Positions 26,811 to 34,506 of a stretch of 64,000 nucleotides of DNA are shown here, piece by piece; position 1 is the first letter of the stretch; each line of letters begins with the position of its first letter. The DNA is taken from assembly GCA_016187945.1 (NCBI GenBank), contig JACPIT010000005.1:310001-374000 (forward strand), given 5' to 3'. A model generated the notes under the pieces. That model was not told where the DNA came from, did no database searches, and saw only the letters and a list, made by a program, of their open reading frames with translations. Made by a program: the position numbers and the translations under genes. This DNA comes from Opitutia bacterium (lineage in GTDB: Bacteria; Verrucomicrobiota; Verrucomicrobiia; Opitutales; Opitutaceae).

Positions 26811-27889
26811 GATTTTCCTTCCAGCTCCAAATACAAAGCGTCCGCAAAGCCCCGCACGTCGGCATACACTTTGTCGCCCTTGCCCACCGCCGCGTGATAG
26901 GTGACACCGAGTCCGGCCAGCAGCCGGCGTTTGAGTTCATGTTGGAGAGGATCCGGGCTCGCCCCGACGCAATGCAGTCGCCGTGGCCGGCTGTCTCGCC
27001 CGGCCGAATGCAGCAACCGGAGGATGTTCCAATCGCTCATCGACAGTCCGAAAAAAAGACCGGGGTGGCTGCGCAGAAAGTGCAGTTGGGACGACTCCTC
27101 CCACGCGTAGGGATCCTGCATCGAACGGGCGAAATCCTCCTGGCGCAGCACCACGGGGATATTCAGTTGATGCGTCCCGGTGCCCGCGGGCGGCAGACAT
27201 CCGTGCACATGATAGACGGGCAACCAGTCAACTCCGGCTTGCCCGCCTCGCAGTTCCGTCTGCCGCGAGATCGACAGCGGCTGGCGTGCCCGCTTCGCCC
27301 CGGCAGCATCGGCGATCATTTGCATCGCCAGCTCCAGCAGCGTGTCGAAGTTGTAGGTGACCACTGCGCCGATTTCCGACCGCAGGCACAACCGCGCCAG
27401 CGAGACCAGAAAACCGAAATTCTTCTGCTGTGTCTCATCGCCCTCCAGCTCGGTCATCCGCACGTCCGGCTGCTTCGCCGCCGCAGCGCACATGGCCTCC
27501 AGTCGGATCAATCCGTCCCCTTGGGTCAGACGGCTATAGATGAGATTGCGCAACTCGGGGGTGAAGCGGTTCTCGCCCAGCAGAATTGCCGCAATGCCGG
27601 CCTGCGCGTAGGTGTCGTGCTCCTTTTGTATTTCCGCCAGTATTTCCGTCCTCTTGTCGGCCGACGGCACCGGTTCGACAGTCCCCGTAATGCCGCGCAG
27701 CAACAGTTGTTTGAGCAGCTCCTTCCACGTCAGGCCAGCGCCGCCATTGACGCCCGCGCCGACAAAAAGCACGATTCGCTCACGCCGCGCGAGCTGCGCG
27801 ATCTCACCGACCAATTCGTGTCCCAGTGGGGGTCCATTCACGGCAGGCGCGGTTGGCCCGTAGTTCCCGCCTCCTAACTTTCCGCGCAT
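26807..27889 (-). CDS. SIR2-like NAD-binding protein (candidate NADase effector)
   Basis: 360 residues from ATG 27887-27889. This start is preferred over the ATG at 27904 because GGGAGG sits 7 nt before it, while the upstream ATG overlaps that same sequence. SIR2 Rossmann motifs: VLFVGAG (40-46), TYNFD (178-182), YHVHG with the catalytic-type H229, and GLSMSD (281-286). There is no Cys4 zinc module, which fits the SIR2_2 group of NAD-consuming immune effectors rather than protein deacylases. The C-terminus ends 4 bp into the ATPase gene. In SIR2 defence systems NAD+ depletion follows phage sensing. Here that activity is inferred only from motifs and gene pairing. Confidence 0.85.
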   Translation of the reverse strand: MRGKLGGGNYGPTAPAVNGPPLGHELVGEIAQLARRERIVLFVGAGVNGGAGLTWKELLKQLLLRGITGTVEPVPSADKRTEILAEIQKEHDTYAQAGIAAILLGENRFTPELRNLIYSRLTQGDGLIRLEAMCAAAAKQPDVRMTELEGDETQQKNFGFLVSLARLCLRSEIGAVVTYNFDTLLELAMQMIADAAGAKRARQPLSISRQTELRGGQAGVDWLPVYHVHGCLPPAGTGTHQLNIPVVLRQEDFARSMQDPYAWEESSQLHFLRSHPGLFFGLSMSDWNILRLLHSAGRDSRPRRLHCVGASPDPLQHELKRRLLAGLGVTYHAAVGKGDKVYADVRGFADALYLELEGKS

Positions 27890-27896
27890 TCTACGA

Positions 27897-27902
27897 CCTC
27901 CC
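27897..27902 (-). promoter_or_regulatory. Ribosome-binding site that decides the SIR2 start
   Basis: GGGAGG on the minus strand, 7 nt upstream of the ATG at 27889 and immediately overlapping the alternative ATG at 27904. A GATAAT-like -10 sequence lies about 20 bp further upstream (27922-27927), with no clear -35. Confidence 0.55.
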
Positions 27903-28008
27903 ATCGGCCGCCAACAAGGCTATTATCCGATCGGCCCAGCGCCGCGCGGATCCTCACACCCGCTGCTTCGCTCTTTCACCGCACGGCGCGCGCTGGCACC
28001 GTGAGACC

Positions 28009-28248
28009 ATGAAACCGTTTTCCCTCCTCGGCCCGTGCCTCGCGCTGGTGTGCGCCGTCGAGCCGACGCCGGTTCTCCTCGACACGAACATCGGCCGCTC
28101 CATCGACGACGCCTACGTTCGGGCGCAACTTGTCCACAATCCGATAGTGCGGCTGCTCGGCGTCACTCCCTTTTCGGGCAACACCGGCGCGCGCACCCCC
28201 GATCCCGCTGCAGTCCTCGCCTGCGTGGAATCCCTTTTCACGCACTGA
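28009..28248 (+). pseudogene. Truncated nucleoside hydrolase remnant
   Basis: 79 residues. A short signal-like start (MKPFSLLGPCLALVCAVEP) is followed by the N-terminal nucleoside-hydrolase motif region, VLLDTNIGRSIDDA and LLGVTPFSGN. Intact family members carry DxDxGxDxDDA here and are about 300 residues long. The first Asp-rich cluster is altered and everything after ~75 residues is missing, so catalysis (N-ribosyl hydrolysis of nucleosides) is not expected. It lies between the SIR2 operon promoter and the DUF1643 gene, marking a disturbed boundary of the island. Confidence 0.65.
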
Positions 28249-28294
28249 ATCCCACGCCGCGCCGATCGCACGTCGCTCGGCGCTCCCATACCCC

Positions 28295-28789
28295 TTGGAA
28301 AACGTCTGCCATTTCACGCCCGACCGCGTGCATCGCTACTCGCTCGTGCATCGCTGGAATCCGCTCTTCGGCGACCGCTTGATCATGTGGATCGGCCTCA
28401 ACCCTTCGACGGCCGACGAGTCGCAGCTCGACCCGACGCTCACCCGCATCCGCGCGTTTTCGCAGCGCGAGGGCTTCGACGGTTTCTGGATGGCCAACCT
28501 CTTCGGCCTGCGCACGCCGTATCCCGAGGAGATGATGAAGGCGCCCGATCCCGTCGGTCCGGAAAACGACGCGTCGCTCCTCGCGGCCGCCGAGCGTTGC
28601 GAGAAGATCGTCGCCGCGTGGGGCGTGAGCGGCGTCTATCAAGCCCGCGCCGAGGCCGTCGCGCGCCTCTTCGCCGGTCGCGAGCTGTGGTGCCTCGGCA
28701 CGACGCAGGACGGCCACCCGCGTCACCCGCTCTACGTCGCGGCGAAGCAGCCGCTCGTCCGCTGGGAGCCGCGGTCCGGGAAATTGTAG
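28295..28789 (+). CDS. DUF1643 domain protein
   Basis: 164 residues from a TTG at 28295. Family features: RYSLVHRWNPLFGDRLIMWI, GLNPSTADESQLDPTLTR, GFWMANLFGLRTPYPEEM, and a C-terminal HPRHPLYVAAKQPLVRW. This is a near-complete DUF1643 protein of usual length. Function unknown, and the family is scattered and often near mobile DNA. The first 61 nt are duplicated at 24419-24479 on the other side of the SIR2-ATPase operon. The TAG stop codon lies inside a GTAG palindrome (28785-28860). Confidence 0.85.
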   Translation: MENVCHFTPDRVHRYSLVHRWNPLFGDRLIMWIGLNPSTADESQLDPTLTRIRAFSQREGFDGFWMANLFGLRTPYPEEMMKAPDPVGPENDASLLAAAERCEKIVAAWGVSGVYQARAEAVARLFAGRELWCLGTTQDGHPRHPLYVAAKQPLVRWEPRSGKL

Positions 28790-28860
28790 GAGCGGCTTTA
28801 TGCCGCGATACGAACGCGGCATGCGCTTCGCAGCCATCGCGGCGTAAAGCCGCTCCTACA
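28785..28860. repeat. GTAG palindrome after DUF1643
   Basis: tgtaggagcggctttatgcc at the left and the inverse ggcgtaaagccgctcctaca at the right. Same family as 4637-4720. It provides the DUF1643 stop codon. 28861-29057 contains no gene. Confidence 0.85.
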
Positions 28861-29057
28861 GTTCACGCAACGGAGGCGTCGAGTAGGAGCGGCGATATTA
28901 TATCACCGCTCCCCCGTTCCGGCGCGGCGATGGCCGGAAAGCCCCTGCCACGCCCTCGCCGCAAGTTTTCGCGATTTGTGCCGATTACGTCGGCAAGGCG
29001 CCGCACGCTCTGCGTTTCGGCTGCCTGCACACGCACCCGCCCCCGTTCTCCGCCGCC

Positions 29058-29708
29058 ATGTCCGCCGAATCCCCCGAACTCCTCGATCCTTCCGCTTCCG
29101 CGCACGAAAAGGCGAAATACGAACAGATGTGGGAGCGCGACGATTATCGGAAATTTTCGCCCGGCCTGCATGCGCTCGAACGCCTCGACCTCGCGGCGCG
29201 CTTCCGCGACTTCGGCGTGCGCACGATTCTCGACGCCGGCTGCGGTTCGGGAAAATTCATGCAGCGGATCATGGAGCGCCACGCGAGCGAGTTCACCATC
29301 CGCGGCTTCGACATCGCCGCCAATTGCCTCGACCCGTGGTTCGCCGACAAAATGGCACCCGGCTTCCTCTCGCTCGGCTGCATGTGGGACGAGGGCGCGC
29401 TCCCCGCGCCGAACGACGCCGTCGTCTGCACCGACGTGATGGAACACATCCCGACCGAGCACGTGCCGGCCGTCCTGCGCAATCTCCGCGCGGCAGCGAC
29501 GCGCTGCGTGTTCTTCGGCATCGCGCTTTTCCCCGACGCGTTCGGGCCGAAGGTTCTCGGCACGCCGCTCCACCTGACCGTGCAACCGGTCGATTGGTGG
29601 CGGGCGCGCGTCGCCGAGGCCGGACTCGAAACGATCTCCGGCGCCGTGCAGAAAAATCCCGACGAGACGCCGATGTGGCTTTACCTGCTCTGCCGCCCGG
29701 CAGCGTGA
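29058..29708 (+). CDS. Class I SAM-dependent methyltransferase
   Basis: 216 residues. SAM-binding motif I TILDAGCGSGKFMQ near residue 57, motif II region IRGFDIA near 82, and motif IV-like AVVCTDVMEHIPTEH near 120. No membrane segment or signal peptide, so cytoplasmic. The acceptor substrate cannot be told from sequence. The last part (VQPVDWWRARVAEAGLETIS) has the usual beta6-beta7 arrangement. A short spacer and a second methyltransferase locus follow, but the two proteins are not close paralogues. Confidence 0.85.
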   Translation: MSAESPELLDPSASAHEKAKYEQMWERDDYRKFSPGLHALERLDLAARFRDFGVRTILDAGCGSGKFMQRIMERHASEFTIRGFDIAANCLDPWFADKMAPGFLSLGCMWDEGALPAPNDAVVCTDVMEHIPTEHVPAVLRNLRAAATRCVFFGIALFPDAFGPKVLGTPLHLTVQPVDWWRARVAEAGLETISGAVQKNPDETPMWLYLLCRPAA

Positions 29709-29904
29709 AAAACTCCCGGTCGACCGTCGGAACTTCTGGCCGCCATCAGCCCGGTGCGTGACGCACGCGACGCCGTTTCGCGATTTGCGGCCGGCCGCGT
29801 TCCTCTTTTCGTGGGCGCATGCTCTCCACGCTCTCTCCTCGCGCGAACTTCTTTCTCCGCGTCGCGCTCGCGGTCGGCTCGGGTCTTTTGATCGCCGGCT
29901 TGCT

Positions 29905-30264
29905 GTGAAAAAATTCCGCTACGCGCTCGATCCGCTCTGCGTGGCGGCGGTGGCGGCCTACGCCTTCGGCCGCTGGTGGCTGCGCGCGCACGTCGCACAC
30001 GGGTTCTGGCACGATCAGTTCACCGACGTGCTGCTGATCCCCGCCGCGCTGCCGCTCGCTCTCTGGATTCAGCGCCAACTCGGGCTCCGCGCGCACGACG
30101 CGCGTCCCGGTTGGCGCGAGATCGCGCTGCACGTCGCCGTGTGGTCGGTGGCCGCGGAGGCGATCGCGCCGCACGTGTTTTCCCATGCGACCGGCGATTG
30201 GCGCGACGTCCTCGCCTACGCCGCGGGCGCGGCCGGTGCGGGCGCGTGGTGGAGCTTCGCGTGA
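29905..30264 (+). CDS. Small membrane protein of unknown function
   Basis: 119 residues from GTG 29905 (VKKFRYALDPLCVAAVAAYA). The longer upstream frame is arginine-rich and unlikely. Three to four hydrophobic helices, with conserved-looking His/Asp between them (AHGFWHDQFTDVLLIPAALP, APHVFSHATGD). It overlaps the next gene by 4 bp (GTGA), so the two are translationally coupled. No enzymatic signature recognised. Confidence 0.7.
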   Translation: MKKFRYALDPLCVAAVAAYAFGRWWLRAHVAHGFWHDQFTDVLLIPAALPLALWIQRQLGLRAHDARPGWREIALHVAVWSVAAEAIAPHVFSHATGDWRDVLAYAAGAAGAGAWWSFA

Positions 30265-30908
30265 GCTTCGACCGTCTCGCCCCGCACTACGGCTGGATGG
30301 AGCGCGTGCTCGCCGGGCGGCTGCTCCAGCGCTGTCGCACCGCGTGGCTCGGGCAACTCGCCGGCTGCGAACGTCTGCTCGTCGCCGGCGTCGGGCACGG
30401 ACGGTTCCTGCACGAACTGCTCCCGCGCCACCGCGCGCTGCGCGTCGTGTGCGTCGACGCGAGTCGCGGCATGTTGCGCGAGGCGGAAAAACGCGCCCGC
30501 CGGGCGCGCCTCGATGTCTCGCGCGTCGAATTCGTCCACGCGCGCCTGCCCGAATGGCGGCCGCGGTCGCCGGCGTTCGACGCGATCGCGACGCACTTCT
30601 TTCTCGATTGCTTCGCACCGCCGGAGCTCGACGCCGTCGTCGCGCGTCTGGCCGGCGCCGCGGCGCCGGCAGCGATGTGGCTGATCTCGGATTTCGCCGT
30701 GCCGCCGCGCGGCTGGGCGCGGCAGCGGGCGCGCGCGGTGCACGCGTTGATGTATGCGTTCTTCCGCGTCGTCACGCGATTGCCCGCGCGCCAGCTCACG
30801 CCACCCGACGCACGGCTCGCGGCACATGGCTTCGCGCTCGGCGGACGCCGGACGTTCAACCACGGGCTTTTGCAGGCGGACTGCTGGCAGCGTCCGGCTC
30901 GCGCGTGA
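30261..30908 (+). CDS. SAM-dependent methyltransferase coupled to a membrane protein
   Basis: 215 residues from GTG 30261 (VSFDRLAPHYGWMERVLAGR). Motif I is LLVAGVGHGRFLHELLP, a variant with Ala-Gly-Val in place of Asp-Ala-Gly. Motif post-I VVCVDASRGMLREAE and ATHFFLDCF follow. FDRLAPHY at the N-terminus is typical of UbiE-like or lipid-type methyltransferases. The coupling to a small membrane protein would suit a membrane-associated substrate (inference). Its 3' end overlaps the convergent WYL gene by 53 bp. Confidence 0.8.
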   Translation: MSFDRLAPHYGWMERVLAGRLLQRCRTAWLGQLAGCERLLVAGVGHGRFLHELLPRHRALRVVCVDASRGMLREAEKRARRARLDVSRVEFVHARLPEWRPRSPAFDAIATHFFLDCFAPPELDAVVARLAGAAAPAAMWLISDFAVPPRGWARQRARAVHALMYAFFRVVTRLPARQLTPPDARLAAHGFALGGRRTFNHGLLQADCWQRPARA

Positions 30909-31278
30909 CCTCGAGCTCGATGTCGCGCAAGCCGGCCTTGTCGCGCTGGTAGCTCGGCCGCGGGGAAAAGCCGCGCACGGTCAGCGACACCTCGCCCGTC
31001 TCCGCGAGCAGGAACGTCCGCCAGCCGCTCGGCGGCTCCGAGCGGCTGCCGCCTTCGATCTGCCACGCGAGCAAGGCGCGGTGTCCGCCCGCGGAAATCC
31101 CCAGCGCGTGCGGTTCGACGAAGCGCAGATGTCCGCCGTAACGCAGGCGCAACACGCGTTGCCGGCGGATGGCTTCGCGCACGAGTTCCGTGCTGTCGGC
31201 CCCGGCGGCGCGAGCCGGATGCGTCGCGCCGAGAAGCGCGGCGGCGGCGATGACGCGGAGAAAATCTCGCCGGTTCAC
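30856..31278 (-). CDS. Tat-exported WYL-domain protein
   Basis: 140 residues from GTG 31278. The N-terminus MNRRDFLRVIAAAALLGA is a twin-arginine signal peptide with cleavage near ARA-AG. The rest resembles a single WYL module (VLRLRYGGHLRFVEPHALGI, GHRALLAWQIEGG). WYL domains usually sense ligands in cytoplasmic transcription regulators or CRISPR-linked factors. Here there is no DNA-binding domain and the protein should be exported folded, which is unusual. Convergent overlap with the methyltransferase. Confidence 0.7.
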   Translation of the reverse strand: MNRRDFLRVIAAAALLGATHPARAAGADSTELVREAIRRQRVLRLRYGGHLRFVEPHALGISAGGHRALLAWQIEGGSRSEPPSGWRTFLLAETGEVSLTVRGFSPRPSYQRDKAGLRDIELEVTREPDAASSPPAKARG

Positions 31279-31453
31279 ACCGCGCAGCGTGCGGCGACAC
31301 AGCGAAGCTGGCAAGCTCGGGGGCGGCCATGGGGCGAGACGGTGCGCGCGCGAGGCGCTTTCTCCGATCACGGCCCGCTCAGCGCCGTGGCGGCGACGTT
31401 CCGGCTCGTAGTCGCGCTCGTCGGAACGCTGACGAACGTCCGCCCGCCTTTCC

Positions 31454-31477
31454 CAGCCGCCTCACGGCGGCTGCTAC
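31454..31477 (-). repeat. GTAG palindrome (GTAGCAGCC family)
   Basis: cagccgcc/ggcggctg with a 4-nt loop, followed by ctac, so it reads GTAG + hairpin on the minus strand. Relatives at 33236-33259 and 48824-48846. The 31279-31521 gap holds nothing else. Confidence 0.75.
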
Positions 31478-31521
31478 GACGCGACGGCGCGCGAATGTCG
31501 ACGAGTTCGGCGCGCGGCGCG

Positions 31522-32319
31522 TTACCGCTCGGCGTGCGCGTCGGGCTTTTTTCCAGCGGGCGCGTCGCCGGCGAGGAAGTCAGCGAGCGGCAGGCCGAGG
31601 CGGATGATTTCCTGCACCGCGAGCGCGGCGACACGATCGGCGCCGTAGGCGGAGTAATGCGTGTCGTCCTGCCAGCCTTTCGGTTGGCGCGCGTAAACGC
31701 CGGGAGCGATCCAGAGATGCAGGCGCTTCGAGCCTTCCAGACCGTGCGCTTCCTCGAGCGCGGCGGTGAGCGCGTTCAGTTCGAGGAGCGGCGCTTTTTC
31801 CTGCTGTGCGACTTCGCGGGCGGCGGCGATGTAATCGCCGTGCGTGTCGACGAGGTGCGTGCCGTCGGCCGACCATTTGCGGCGCGCCGCGGAGGTCGCG
31901 AGAATCGGCGTGGCGCCTTTCGCGCGCACGTCGGCGATCATGCGCCGGAGGTTGGCGGCGAATTCGCCGCGCGGCTCGGTGTGGCGCGCGGCGTCGGGTT
32001 TTTCGTCGTTGTGGCCAAATTGCACGATCGCCCAGTCGCCGGGCTGGAGGGCGTCGACGAGTTTTTGCCAGCGGCCTTCGTCGATGAACGACTTCGTGCT
32101 GCGGCCGTTCGTGGCGTGGTTCACGATCGTGAGCGCGCGACCGAAATAGCGCGGCAGCATCTCGCCCCAGCCGTATTCGGGGTTGGGCGTCTGCCGCTCC
32201 TTGGTCGCCAGCGTCGAGTCGCCCGCAAGGTGCAACTGCGCCGCGGCGAGGCGGGCGGCGCACAGTGAGAGGAGGCAAAACCAAGTCGCGAACGGGGAGC
32301 CGAGTTTCACGCGCGGCAT
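31522..32319 (-). CDS. Secreted SGNH esterase, rhamnogalacturonan acetylesterase-like
   Basis: 265 residues from ATG 32319, chosen for its signal peptide (FATWFCLLSLCAARLAAA). SGNH blocks: block I LAGDSTLA with the nucleophile Ser, a Gly-containing NHATNGRSTKSF, block III GHNDE, and block V DDTHYSAYGAD with the Asp and His. These match rhamnogalacturonan or pectin acetylesterases that remove acetyl groups from plant polysaccharide. Acts outside the cytoplasm. With the GH74 enzyme it suggests plant cell-wall use. Divergent from the haem-binding gene, with a 65-bp spacer. Confidence 0.85.
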   Translation of the reverse strand: MPRVKLGSPFATWFCLLSLCAARLAAAQLHLAGDSTLATKERQTPNPEYGWGEMLPRYFGRALTIVNHATNGRSTKSFIDEGRWQKLVDALQPGDWAIVQFGHNDEKPDAARHTEPRGEFAANLRRMIADVRAKGATPILATSAARRKWSADGTHLVDTHGDYIAAAREVAQQEKAPLLELNALTAALEEAHGLEGSKRLHLWIAPGVYARQPKGWQDDTHYSAYGADRVAALAVQEIIRLGLPLADFLAGDAPAGKKPDAHAER

Positions 32320-32384
32320 CTGAGGAACGCGCGCCGGCAACGGCGAGCTTGAACGCGGCTCGGTTCGCTGAAAATTTTGACGAC

Positions 32385-32864
32385 ATGAAGACCTCCGCAA
32401 AAATCCTCGTCGGCCTCGGTGCATTGCTGGTGGTGGCGCAGGCGATCCGGCCGATGAGCAACCGCGGCACGGTCGCCGGACCGAACCACCTCGCGAAACT
32501 CGCGCCCGTGCCGGCAGAGGTCGAGGCGGTCCTCCAACGCGCCTGCTACGACTGCCACTCGAACGCGACGACCTACCCGTGGTATGCGAATATCCAGCCG
32601 ATCGGCTGGTGGCTCGAGCAGCACGTGCGCGACGGCAAGCGGCACCTGAATTTCTCCGAGTTCACGACGTATTCGTTGAAGCGCGCGACCAAGAAACTCG
32701 AGGAAACGGCCGCCGAGGTGCGCGAGCACGAGATGCCGCTGCCGTCCTACACGTGGATGCATCCGGAGGCGAAATTGAGCGACGCCGAGATCAAACTTCT
32801 CGCCGACTGGGCCACGAATACGCGCCGCGCTGTCGGCGTGGCGCTGAGCGCACCGGGGAAGTGA
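32385..32864 (+). CDS. Haem-binding domain protein (single CxxCH)
   Basis: 159 residues. N-terminal hydrophobic anchor (ILVGLGALLVVAQAI) and one c-type haem motif CYDCH (C54, C57, H58), followed by a conserved set NATTYPWYANIQPIGWWLEQ and HLNFSEF. This is the haem-binding domain common in Bacteroidota and Verrucomicrobiota cytochrome-like proteins. A distal Met (MPLPSYTWMHPEA) could be the second axial ligand. Located in the periplasm, tethered to the inner membrane. Electron-transfer partner unknown. Confidence 0.85.
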   Translation: MKTSAKILVGLGALLVVAQAIRPMSNRGTVAGPNHLAKLAPVPAEVEAVLQRACYDCHSNATTYPWYANIQPIGWWLEQHVRDGKRHLNFSEFTTYSLKRATKKLEETAAEVREHEMPLPSYTWMHPEAKLSDAEIKLLADWATNTRRAVGVALSAPGK

Positions 32865-33008
32865 AGCGGCGTTCGTCGCGGCTCGCGACGCAGCCGACGT
32901 GAGTCGGCGGGCTCGGTGCGCAGCGATGGCCCGAGCGGCGGCGGCGCGAGTCGGCACGGCATGCGAAGCGGCCACGCAGCGCGCGCCACGCGCGGAAGTT
33001 CTGTTTTA

Positions 33009-33130
33009 CCACGGATTCGACGGATGGAAACGGATCACGCTGCGAGTGACTCAGCTCGTCCGCGCGTGACGCGGGTCACGCGAAGGCGGATATCCGGGCA
33101 ATCCGTGTCTTTCATCCGTGCGATCCGTGG
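33009..33130. repeat. Inverted repeat in a 425-bp gap
   Basis: ccacggattcgacggatg (33009-33026) and catccgtgcgatccgtgg (33113-33130) are near-perfect inverses. The 32865-33289 gap also has a possible diverged GTAGCAGCC-like unit near 32889 and a clear one at 33236. No gene seen. Confidence 0.7.
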
Positions 33131-33235
33131 CAAAACTGAACGCCCTCGCGCGGCAGGCGCGTCGCTCGCAGACGGCATGCGGGACTCGATCGCGCGTGGC
33201 GCACGGATCGACAAAGGTGGCGCGTGGAGACGGGG

Positions 33236-33259
33236 CAGCCTCGTCACCTCGGCTGCTAC
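33236..33259 (-). repeat. GTAG palindrome (GTAGCAGCC family), copy near marR
   Basis: cagcc...ggctg with ctac at the end. It sits just beyond the 3' end of the MarR gene. Confidence 0.65.
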
Positions 33260-33289
33260 GAGCAGCGAAGGTTTTGCCGCGGCGGCGGC

Positions 33290-33787
33290 TCACTCCGGCA
33301 GCTTCTTGTTCTTCTCGCACGCGGGCGCGCCGGGCATCTGCTCCATCGCGGAAACCACCTTGCTCATCAGGCGCGCGAACTCCTGCGCTTCGTCGTCGCT
33401 GAGGTGCGCCGCGAAATACTTCGCAATCCCCGCGCGGTAGACCGGCCAGATTTTCCGGAGAACTTCGACGCCCTTGTCCGTCAGCACCGCGTGCTGCACG
33501 CGGCCGTCGACCGGGCACGATTTGCGCTCGATGAGTTTCTCCTTTTCGAGCTTGTCCACCAGACGCGTGAGCCCGCTGCGACTGAGCAACGCGCTGCGCG
33601 CCAGCTCGCTCATCCGCAGGTGCCGGTCGGGCGCGAGGTAGAGCTCGTAGAGCGCATCATACCAGCTCAGCGACGGCAGCCCCGCCGCCTGCAAGTCCGC
33701 CTCGATTGCGGCAAAAATCCGCCAGAACGACACGTAGTAACGGCGCCAGGCTTCGAGGTGGGTTTCGGGCAGGTTGGGCTGCTTCAT
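33290..33787 (-). CDS. MarR-family transcriptional regulator
   Basis: 165 residues. Winged helix with recognition-helix region MSELARSALLSRSGLTRLVD and wing LIERKSCPVDGRVQHAVLTD, where Asp-x-Arg is the family's wing-tip signature. A C-terminal helix supports dimerisation (AQEFARLMSKVVSAMEQMPG). Binds palindromic operators and is usually released by small phenolic ligands or oxidants. Divergent from the doxX-like gene across a 58-bp spacer with two GTTG/CAAC palindromes, so it probably represses both genes. Confidence 0.9.
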   Translation of the reverse strand: MKQPNLPETHLEAWRRYYVSFWRIFAAIEADLQAAGLPSLSWYDALYELYLAPDRHLRMSELARSALLSRSGLTRLVDKLEKEKLIERKSCPVDGRVQHAVLTDKGVEVLRKIWPVYRAGIAKYFAAHLSDDEAQEFARLMSKVVSAMEQMPGAPACEKNKKLPE

Positions 33788-33808
33788 GCCGACACCGTAG
33801 CGATTTTA

Positions 33809-33852
33809 GTTGCATACGCAACCGATTCCGCTCTTTTAGTTGTGCATGCAAC
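33809..33852. promoter_or_regulatory. Two putative MarR operators between marR and doxX
   Basis: gttgcatacgcaac (33809-33822) and gttgtgcatgcaac (33839-33852), centres 30 bp apart, which places them about three helical turns apart on one face. The second overlaps the doxX ATG at 33846. Confidence 0.65.
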
Positions 33853-34298
33853 CATCATCCCTCTTCCACTCCTTCGTCGCGACCAGCGACTCTCTCGCGC
33901 CGCTCTTCCTGCGGCTTTCGCTCGCTCTCATGATCCTCCCGCACGGTCTGCAAAAAACCGTCGGCTGGTTCGGCGGCTACGGCTTCAAAGGCACCATGGG
34001 CTACCTGACCGGCACGGTCGGCGCGCCGTGGATTTTCGCGCTGCTGGCGATTCTCGCCGAGTCGGTGGGCGGCGCGATGTTGCTCGCGGGCGTCGGCACG
34101 CGCCTGGCGGCACTCGGGATCGGCGGCGTGATGATCGTCGCGGCGGCGCAACACCGCGCGAACGGCTTTTTCATGAACTGGTATGGCAACCAGAAGGGCG
34201 AAGGCGTCGAGTTCCACCTGCTGGCGCTCGGCATCGTGCTCGCGCTGCTCGTGCTCGGCGGCGGCAAATGGTCGCTCGACGCCGTGCTCGTGCACTGA
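33846..34298 (+). CDS. DoxX-family membrane protein
   Basis: 150 residues with four hydrophobic segments (FLRLSLALMILPHGLQKTVG, FALLAILAESVGGAMLLAG, ALGIGGVMIVAAAQHRANG, LLALGIVLALLVLGGG). DoxX proteins sit in the inner membrane and are linked to redox homeostasis and detoxification. The pairing with a divergent MarR regulator supports inducible expression. Start is ATG 33846, since the TTG at 33840 adds two residues and is less likely. Confidence 0.85.
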   Translation: MQPSSLFHSFVATSDSLAPLFLRLSLALMILPHGLQKTVGWFGGYGFKGTMGYLTGTVGAPWIFALLAILAESVGGAMLLAGVGTRLAALGIGGVMIVAAAQHRANGFFMNWYGNQKGEGVEFHLLALGIVLALLVLGGGKWSLDAVLVH

Positions 34299-34506
34299 TC
34301 GCGGAGCCGCCGGATCGAGGTCGCGCCCGCGAACTACGCGCATTCGCTCGATCGAATATCCTCCACCCGTCAGGGCTCGGCTCACCGGTCGGCGCCGCTC
34401 CCCGAGGCGTGGCGCCGGGTTTTCGTCGGACATTCGCGACGATTCGCGCAATTCGCGGGCGACCTTCTCCGACTCCGCGGGCGCACGAGCCGCGCCCACG
34501 TTCCGC

